Made by a program: the position numbers and the translations under genes. From the NCBI GenBank assembly GCA_001939145.1, contig LSRX01000814.1, positions 102,369 to 166,368 of the forward strand: a stretch of 64,000 nucleotides of DNA, given 5' to 3'. The notes beneath the pieces are model-generated. The model had not been told where the DNA came from. It did not search any database and saw only the letters and a list, made by a program, of their open reading frames with translations. Numbering within the stretch: position 1 is the stretch's first letter; every line of letters begins with the position of its first letter. Source of the stretch: Symbiodinium microadriaticum. Its lineage: Eukaryota; Sar; Dinophyceae; Suessiales; Symbiodiniaceae. This document shows, in pieces, positions 57,240 through 64,000 of this stretch.

Positions 57240-57800
57240 CCCTTGCAGCTCGAAATCCTCCAACGCCCGCCTCAGGGCTGTAGGACAGCAAGTCGACCAC
57301 AGCGGTGACGTGCTCGTCGAACTCCTGTCTTGGGTATACGCGGAACGGGCTTACCTTCCTACCTAACCCTTCCAAACCCAAGGCTGAGACGCGAGAGCGG
57401 CTTTCTGGCTTTCTCCAACCCGATGCCTTGAGAGCCGTGAAGTCCGGAGGCAAGTCTTTCTTGCGGACGATCGGCTTTTTCTCCTGGCTCGGGATCTAGT
57501 CAACAAAAGACTCGGTTCAGATCCAAGGAGCAAGACGACGCGACAAAGACCCGGTAAAGCAACGTAGCAACACAACTTGGGCGCTAAAGTGGGGCACGAG
57601 CCTTGCATCCCGAGCCTCGGCCTTGGCCAAGCCTTGTCCAGCCCTGGTTTTCCCACCGGGTCCCCGCCTCCTCCTTTTCCGGCTCGGACTCGGAGCCGTA
57701 GAGCTCGGGATCGTACCAGCTCCTCAGCGCTCCGGCCCGAAGCACCGTAGCGGCGTCTCTGAGCCGTGAATCTTTGTGGTCCAAGGTCCAAGGCACACCG
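57240..57800 (-). CDS. Anonymous exons, possibly of the same minus-strand gene
   Basis: A clean exon 57483-57427 (GAGCCAG|G to CTCAAG|GC, 19 codons) reads EKKPIVRKKDLPPDFTALK. The same frame stays open afterwards to about 57240 (VYPRQEFDEHVTAVVDLLSY). Another frame at about 57795-57600 reads DHKDSRLRDAATVLRAGALR, then YDPELYGSESEPEKEE. No family is recognised. Confidence 0.45.
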
Positions 57801-58479
57801 CCGACAACGGCCTAACGCTACCGGAGAAGACCTGAACAAAACTGGCTAGGATTTTCGGAGGATGGGTGCGGGAGTGTCAGAACATGATGGACCACAACCG
57901 GGGCCCCAAATAGCAGGTAGGATCCTTCATGAAACAGTTCCCCCAATTGTAGCGGCAAGCATCGACTCTGACTTGGTGTCTTCGATCTCTGGCTTGGCTC
58001 CATCTGCCTGATCCGAAGGGCCGAACGCTGCGAAGGCATGGCTGGTCTAAGAGGTTCTTAAAGACGTGCCTCATCAAGCTTGAGACTTGGGGTATATGGT
58101 CAGGAGAATCCCCGAACAAGTTTCGAGAGCTTCGCTAACGGAATTGGGTGGCTCTGCTTGCGGGCGGTTGTCGACAGCTGCTCAGACCGTTGGGCCTTCC
58201 GGGTCGCTCTGCGGCTAAACTTTTCTTCAGAAAAGCACTGGCCATGCAAAGTCTCCTGGGCAGTACATCCCAACCCTGAATCACCTCGAACCGTCTATGA
58301 GCCTGGTTTACTAGGAGCCCGAGCCCGAGAACCGCGATCTCGAGTCCCACGACATGACTGCTCGGATACAGCCACGGCAAATGAGTACTGGCACCGTAGA
58401 AACTTGCAGGGATGCCCTTACTAAGATCTCCCCGTGGCCTCGTCCGGCTCGTCCGCGATGGCTGGTGCATCGGGGGCTC

Positions 58480-58690
58480 GGAGTTCCTTTCGGCTTTCGC
58501 TTTGAAGTTCCACGTTCTACGGACTCCATGAGGAAAGCAGTCGGCTCTGGTAAATCTGGTATCTTCGGTCTGGGAAGCAGCAGAACCCAGCCCATACGGT
58601 CCTTGATGCGCGTCATGTTCTCCAGGCCAAGGTAAGCCTCCCAACTGAGGGTGTTTCCCAGTTCTGTCAGACTCAGCAAACAGGAAAGCC
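58480..58690 (-). CDS. Anonymous exon
   Basis: A frame after TCTGACAG near 58668 reads LGNTLSWEAYLGLENMTRIK, then MGWVLLLPRPKIPDLPEP. A potential internal acceptor (TACCAG|A) lies near 58557. Composition is natural; no domain is recognised. Confidence 0.42.
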
Positions 58691-59099
58691 CCCTAAAAGA
58701 TTCGGAGCTGCCTGCTCCGTCTCCTTCCGGAGCCAGCCCACATCCTGCGATTCAGCCCCGCAAGGCTGCAGGCATTTAGGGATGTAGGATAACCTCACTG
58801 GTAACTTACAAATAGCCGGAGATAACCGACTTACCGAGTCCCAGGCCCGCGACGCTTTTGCAATCGTTCAGAGCACGCTTCAGAGACGAGATCTTTGGGG
58901 CTTTGAGGCTTAACCGAGCCGGGAGAGTTTGGAGTTTCAGAGCCAGCGATTAAAAATCTCCGAAAGTTGAAAGTATGACCGCGCAGTGTCCAGCACCACA
59001 GCGCTGTCACAAGAACACTCCTGCAGCACAAATCACCCCCTTACCCCGCAAGCTATACAACCCAAACCCTAAAATACGAACCCCCAGACCCTTGAAGAG

Positions 59100-59345
59100 C
59101 TAAACTCCCAAAAACAACTCCAAGGCCTCCAGCTTCGCCGCGTTCTCCAGGGCCTCCTCAGCCCGCCGCGGCGAAACGCCGGCGCGGCGGACCACGCAAG
59201 CGCCTCGGGCGACCAGCGCCTCACCAAGGGCCAAGAACAGAAGGAGCTTCCGAGCTTTCTGGGAAGCAAACTGCTTCAGGGTTGCTGTATAAGGCTCAGG
59301 TGGGCGAACATATAGCGGGCGGACTCCCTGAAACGAATTGTACAT
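59100..59345 (-). CDS. Anonymous helical exon
   Basis: An 80-residue frame reads YNSFQGVRPLYVRPPEPYTA, then an Ala/Leu/Arg-rich helix (KLLLFLALGEALVARGACVV and RRAEEALENAAKLEALELFL). It is strongly GC-biased in its second half. There is no stop until 59100; donor and acceptor are not fixed. Confidence 0.45.
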   Translation of the reverse strand: MYNSFQGVRPLYVRPPEPYTATLKQFASQKARKLLLFLALGEALVARGACVVRRAGVSPRRAEEALENAAKLEALELFLGV

Positions 59346-59904
59346 GTTAACGGCATCAACTATCAGCTCTCCCTAGCATGTCGCGAAATTATCACTTCAC
59401 TACTGAGCCACAGACTTCCCACAGCCTGATTAAGTTACCACGAACATATCACCGCATACTCACTGAGTGTATCACCAATTCATCGCATATGTATCACGGC
59501 TGCACGAAACGTGCACTCATTTACCACGAACTAGTAAACACTCATTCATTACATGAAATGTCAACACCACCTCACCAGTCGCCTGACCTTGTACCCTTAG
59601 TCGTTCAACGGAGACTGCCTCGCACAGGCAGTTGAGCATCTGCATGGCCTGTCGCGTCCAGCAACTGAAACGATTAAGGGCAGTTGCGACCTCATTATCA
59701 CCCAGTCAACTGTGCTCCCACAGGAGACTTGCAACTGGATAAAACGCACAGTTACTTTTCTGAATCTCGAAGTAGGACAGCAAAGGCGCCTGAGGCTTTA
59801 CACCAAAGCTTCTCTGCACCTCTCGCAATCCCGCATCAGCGATTTAGGTCCCCACCCCGCCTCGCGCTGGCGCTGGGAAACATTGAAGTCCTCCGGCCAT
59901 TCGA

Positions 59905-60397
59905 CATCGGCCTCGGCTCGTCGGCTCGGCGTGGGCCAGACGGATCTTGTGAGGAGGATCTTAGACGAATTGAGGCGTCATGGAGAAGGCCCGGCCGAAT
60001 CGAAACAGCAAAACCGTTGACCAGGGCACCCGGTCCAGGAGCGGCGGCTCCTAGGAGCTCGAGTGTCGGTCATCTATAACCTTTCGCTCTTCAAAACCTT
60101 GGGCTGCTCGACATGGATTAAAGCCACGTAAGCCTGAAGCTCGAAGCCCGCGACATGCCTTCCTCCCTGACACTAAACCCTGAGACCCCTCTCACGGCTT
60201 TCCAGGTCCTCGTCGACTGCGGCGACCTGGCGTGGCAAGGAGCAACAGCAACAGGTTCTGAGATTGCGCGGGAGGTGGCCTCGAGCCTCGGCCGCAGCCC
60301 CCAGAACTTCAAACTCTTAGAAGCCGGTTCCCGTCGCGCCTCCTCCGTCTCGGCCATGTCAGAGCTCAAGCGCAGGAGGAGAAGAGTTCCACGAAGG
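59905..60397 (+). CDS. Anonymous plus-strand exons
   Basis: A frame at about 59905-60017 reads RRLGVGQTDLVRRILDELRR. A cleaner exon begins at 60206 after GGCTTTCCAG and reads VLVDCGDLAWQGATATGSEI, then AREVASSLGRSPQNFKLLEA, to about 60397 with a possible GAAGG|GTATTT donor. It is one of the few coding signals on this strand. Confidence 0.42.
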
Positions 60398-60925
60398 GTA
60401 TTTTCTGCTGAGAACCGGGTCTTTCCAGGCTCGTAAACAAAAACTCTCTGGTGCAGGTTTGGAGGTGTGGTTCAAGCGAGTTATCTGAGGCTTTGGGAGT
60501 AGTTCCGTGCACGGAGTCGAGTGGAGTTGATGCCGGTAGGGCTACGTCTGATATGCTGAGCAAGCCCCGTATCTAATGCCAGTCATGTACAGCCGCAGCT
60601 CTGTTGAAAGCCCAAGCTGGCTGCAGTCAGCGGCCGCATGAGGAAACCGCATGTCGTCGCAACCCTTTTCAAGTCAAGCGACCCTCAATACTGGACCTGA
60701 AGCAATCACCAAAAGAATCGTGGAAAAGACATAGCATCAGTGGCTGCTCTGTAACCCCAGGAAGGTGAAGCAGACAGCAGCAAACCACCACAAGATCTGG
60801 GTTGCACAGCGTCGTTTATGACGCCAAAGCTCTGATGATGCGGACACCCTGCACTGGCCGAACTGTGCCTGCCTGCATGACAGATTTACGAGCTTGCAGA
60901 AATTCCACCCATACTTTCATTGCAG

Positions 60926-61021
60926 GATAAAGCGCCCGACTCTTCGTGCTTGAAGCCCCTAAGTCCGCCTTCCTCGAGGGAGGAATCCTCAACCACTCCG
61001 GCAGGTCCAGGGTCTGCGCAG
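60926..61021 (+). CDS. Ser/Pro-rich exon
   Basis: Exactly 32 codons between CATTGCAG and GCGCAG|GTGG, reading DKAPDSSCLKPLSPPSSREE. Boundaries are canonical on both sides. It may continue the plus-strand gene at 59.9-60.4 kb. Confidence 0.5.
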
Positions 61022-61111
61022 GTGGTTCTATCTTCGGGCTCGTGCACTTTGTGGTTTGGGGTTTCGGACTTCGGGCGTTTAGAAGTTGAGAGTGTTGGGC
61101 TTCGGGGATGC

Positions 61112-61225
61112 CTCCATGCTCTTCTTGTCGACACGGTAGTGGAAGCCATCCCGATAGATGGTTACAACCTCGGGAGGGTACAGTCTCGGCGCTTTGATTT
61201 CAGCAAGCTTCGCATTGCCGTGGAC
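61112..61225 (-). CDS. Anonymous 38-codon exon with GC donor
   Basis: Bounded by GGCTTCAG|G and ATGGAG|GC, reading KLAEIKAPRLYPPEVVTIYR, then DGFHYRVDKKSME. It is phase 0 at both ends. A further minus-strand frame at about 61905-61800 (CSAFERWVRHVDGREIWFCS) is probably an upstream exon of the same gene. No family is recognised. Confidence 0.48.
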
Positions 61226-62627
61226 CTGAAGCCTTCGACTCCAGAAGTATCCTTTAGATCTTCTGGGCCTAGATAGCTCTGTGGTAAGAAACCCGCTGGC
61301 CCCGTCCGAAGATCCCGTCAGTGCATACATGTGCATACCACGAGGAAAAACTCGTGCGACACCTTGCTTCGGGTTCTTTATGTTAAGCCTGGTAAGAATC
61401 TTACTATTTAGGGTCCATACTAGGCTCCCGCACTTTCCGATGCCACCACATGTGGTTGAGATCCCGAGTCTTTGGAATTCCGTCCCAGGGCCATGGCGGC
61501 TGCGCTGCCGGAGACTGAGAAACAGCGGCCGTTGCGCCTCGGCCACGACACTTCAAAACCCCTTGGGGGCTCTCCAGCACTTCAAAAACACTTTAGAGCT
61601 TAGTTATAGGGTTCAGGTAGTGTTTTGCGACGGCCATGCAATGGGCCACAGATACCGGGGAAAAATCTGTGCGCGCAAGTGCAGATTAAGGCGGTGTAGA
61701 GTTACTCTTTCAGCAGGGAGCGAGGGTGGAGCGTTACGGAAAGAGCAACGGCGTGAGCCTCAAACCCTTCCGAGTTTGGGGCTGATCGTCCGACAGCTCC
61801 TCCCCGTGCCGAGGCATTGCGGCTGCAAAACCAAATCTCACGCCCGTCGACATGACGAACCCAGCGCTCAAACGCAGAGCAGACACGAGGGTCATGCAGC
61901 AACAATGCCTAAAGACATTTTAGGGGCAGGAAGAATGACGTTGTAGCGGATTGCAGCAATCACAAGCTGCAGTCTCTGTCCTCGACGCCCTCGAGCTGCA
62001 GCATGTCCCCAGGCCTCTGGCAGTCAAAGCGCAGACAGACACCTCTCCACTCCTTTCAAGCCGAAGCCCACCCGAGAAGTGTAGGACGAGGGGGCCCCTA
62101 ACTTTTCCCTTTGCGGTTTAAGACTCTTTAAGATCTCTTGTCTGGGACCCCCGGCCCAGCGGTCTGAAACATGGCGGCCCATCGGCCGTGCAGCTGCAAC
62201 TGACCACAAAGCTGGGATCTGGGATCCGGCAGACGGTTTAAGGCCGTTTACGTAGGGCCATTCAAGTTTGTAGGCTTCGTGTTCTCGTCTTTGGGGTCAC
62301 GAGCGAGGCGAACGGTGATCCCTAGAATGGAACGAGCTTATGTTCGAATCGAACGTGAGCCACTGGATGGACTCTAAACGTGTGTAAACCAGGTCTGGCC
62401 TCGTCTGCAGCATCCTCGTCACTTTGGGCCCTTGGCTGGACCGAGACTTCGTGTCTCGCTTGAATGTGGTCATCCACCAAGTCTGCAACAGTAGCTAGCT
62501 GCTGCCTTCCTCAAGGACTGAACTGGGGTCTACGACTCCATGCTCAGATATTGAGCATTCTCCAGGCGGGCGGATGGCCAGTTCTGACATGGCACGGACC
62601 TTTTGGATTCTACGTTCGTGTCTCGAG

Positions 62628-62863
62628 TTAACACTGCACCATCAACACGACGTCTGAAATCTCAATCCCGGCGCACTTTAGCCGCTCAAGACCCGGAAAG
62701 GTTGGGGTTCTGTGGGCAAAGGCACAATGGGACGCGGGTCGTCCAGGGAGCTGCCGTGCGCAAACTGCAGGAATCATACTGAGTTCACAGCACAGACCCA
62801 AAATCCGGGTGCCCGGCATGGTGATGCTCATCCGCAGCAACAACGTGTCATATGGGTCATCAT
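62628..62863 (-). CDS. 3' end of an anonymous gene, two exons
   Basis: Exon 62863-62798 (TTGGCAG|A to TTTGG|GTC) reads DDPYDTLLLRMSITMPGTRI. The next exon starts at 62764 after ATTCCTGCAG and, in the phase-consistent frame, ends with GLERLKCAGIEISDVVLMVQ before a TAA at 62628. A competing frame of the last exon (FAHGSSLDDPRPIVPLPTEP) stops at 62678. Confidence 0.42.
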
Positions 62864-62899
62864 CTGCCAACAGCGTTGGCAAAGTGGTGCGGACAGCCG

Positions 62900-64000
62900 A
62901 ACTTCAAAACCCTGGCTTCTCTAAACCTTGGCTTGGGGTACATGCTGACAATGGTTTCTCGTAGTTTTCGCTGAGCGCCCCAAAAGGTTATCCGGAATGT
63001 GGCACCGCATGGCTGGCCGGGGCCACCGCATCACTTTCATCGCTGAAACACGGAGGACGTTTTCCGCCAATCTGTCGAAACGGCCCTGGTATCTAAAGAT
63101 GTACTGCCGCAGTCTTCATGCCTGACACATCTGTTGTACTCTGACAGGGCATGAAGTTGAGCAAGCTGCTGGCCGTGGGCGTTCACCGCGGTCCTTTAGC
63201 CGGCAAGACATGACAGCCTCCATTTCGGATGCGGTCTGCGCGGGTCAGTTGGTTAAGTTTGTCGCTTGCTGCGGGCTACATCCCATGGCAGCAAGAAAAC
63301 CGCAGGGTGCTTGACTTTAAGGCTGATGAGGTCGCGTAACGACAGTATCACTCTCGTTCAAGTCGGGCTCCTGAGTGCTTCGCTTCGCAATTCTCCTTCG
63401 AGTCTTCAACACCAAATTTATCCGACTTGGTCCCATGATCCTTCAGATTCAAGCAGGCATGTAAGAAGGCACCCTGCGAACTCTACAGCCGCACCTTCTG
63501 GAACGGTATCCTGCTGCTCGATACCTGCACACAAGTTTGGGGGCTTATAAGGGGTTCCAGGAACGTGGTTTCAAGTTCCTTGCGCCACCAGGTCCACGAG
63601 CCTTCTCACGGGCTGAGTGCTGGGTGACAGGCGGTGCAGACTATCGCCAAGGGGACTGTTACCAGTCGTGAGAACTTGAGTAACTTGGGCAAAGACCCAG
63701 CAAACTGCAAACCCTGATGTTATCCGCACCTCGATGGTACCGCACTTCACAGCGTATTATAACTGCCTTCAGCGTGGCGGCGGAGGGCTCATGGAACCAT
63801 TCAGGACACGGCTGGGGAATTGGATGAATCTGAAACCGCATGGCCCCACACCCGAACCCGGAGCCTGCGGATGCCCGAATCTAGAGCCCTCAGCATCTGC
63901 GAGTGAGGCCTGGAGTCCTAACCTTCTACTGGCTGTAAAAAAGAGACTGCATGCGACAATAGTCTGAAGGACCCTGGTTTTTGAAAAGCGTGTAAATATG
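62900..64000. other. No convincing gene
   Basis: Frames are open on both strands near 63660-63967, but none has a recognisable motif or clear splice sites. Confidence 0.35.

Overview
This window reads as nuclear DNA of a dinoflagellate, most likely close to Symbiodiniaceae (inference). The evidence is scattered plant-type telomere-like TTTAGGG/CCCTAAA words, very low gene density, abundant compound microsatellites, and short exons joined by introns whose donors are often GC rather than GT and whose acceptors are usually followed by G (AG|G). There is no bacterial-style operon, RBS or compact gene layout. Almost all coding signal comes as exons of 30-250 bases. Long open frames are mostly chance, or are repeats open in every frame.

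Layout. 0.6-1.45 kb: minus-strand secreted protein with a von Willebrand factor type D (VWD) domain. 3-13.4 kb: degenerate repeats, microsatellites and a few anonymous minus-strand exons. 13.45-15.3 kb: anonymous exons on both strands. 15.9-17.4 kb: two blocks of a GCTGTCGTTGC minisatellite around an AT-rich tract that looks like a decayed version of the same repeat. 19-26 kb: anonymous minus-strand exons, including a gene ending in a hydrophobic tail (23.5-24.3 kb). 26.2-27.4 kb: array of degenerate hairpin-bearing repeats leading into a 311-codon open frame for a basic SR/RS-like protein (27.6-28.5 kb). 30.4-31.2 kb: a coding-like frame between two TA microsatellites. 34-38 kb: more anonymous minus-strand exons.

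40.33-43.09 kb is a discrete mobile-element-like insertion. It has 300-350 bp terminal inverted repeats (TIRs), each itself a MITE-like unit, around a spliced P-loop ATPase gene and a very AT-rich block with small same-strand ORFs.

The main gene lies between about 54.4 and 45.2 kb on the minus strand: a type I polyketide synthase ketosynthase (KS) domain. It is recognisable exon by exon in the right order, from the KS start through the acyl-binding Cys motif (DTACSAS), first His motif (HGTGTALGDP) and second His motif (KSNVGHE) to the C-terminal LNPHL motif. Nearly all introns placed between these exons use GC donors. Further minus-strand exons at 55.4-62.9 kb may be its N-terminal part or other genes; plus-strand exons sit at 59.9-61.0 kb.

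All exon joins were inferred by eye from reading frame, splice dinucleotides and family motifs. No search or transcript evidence was available. Single N bases at 6267, 12735, 29132 and 41543 mark unresolved positions.
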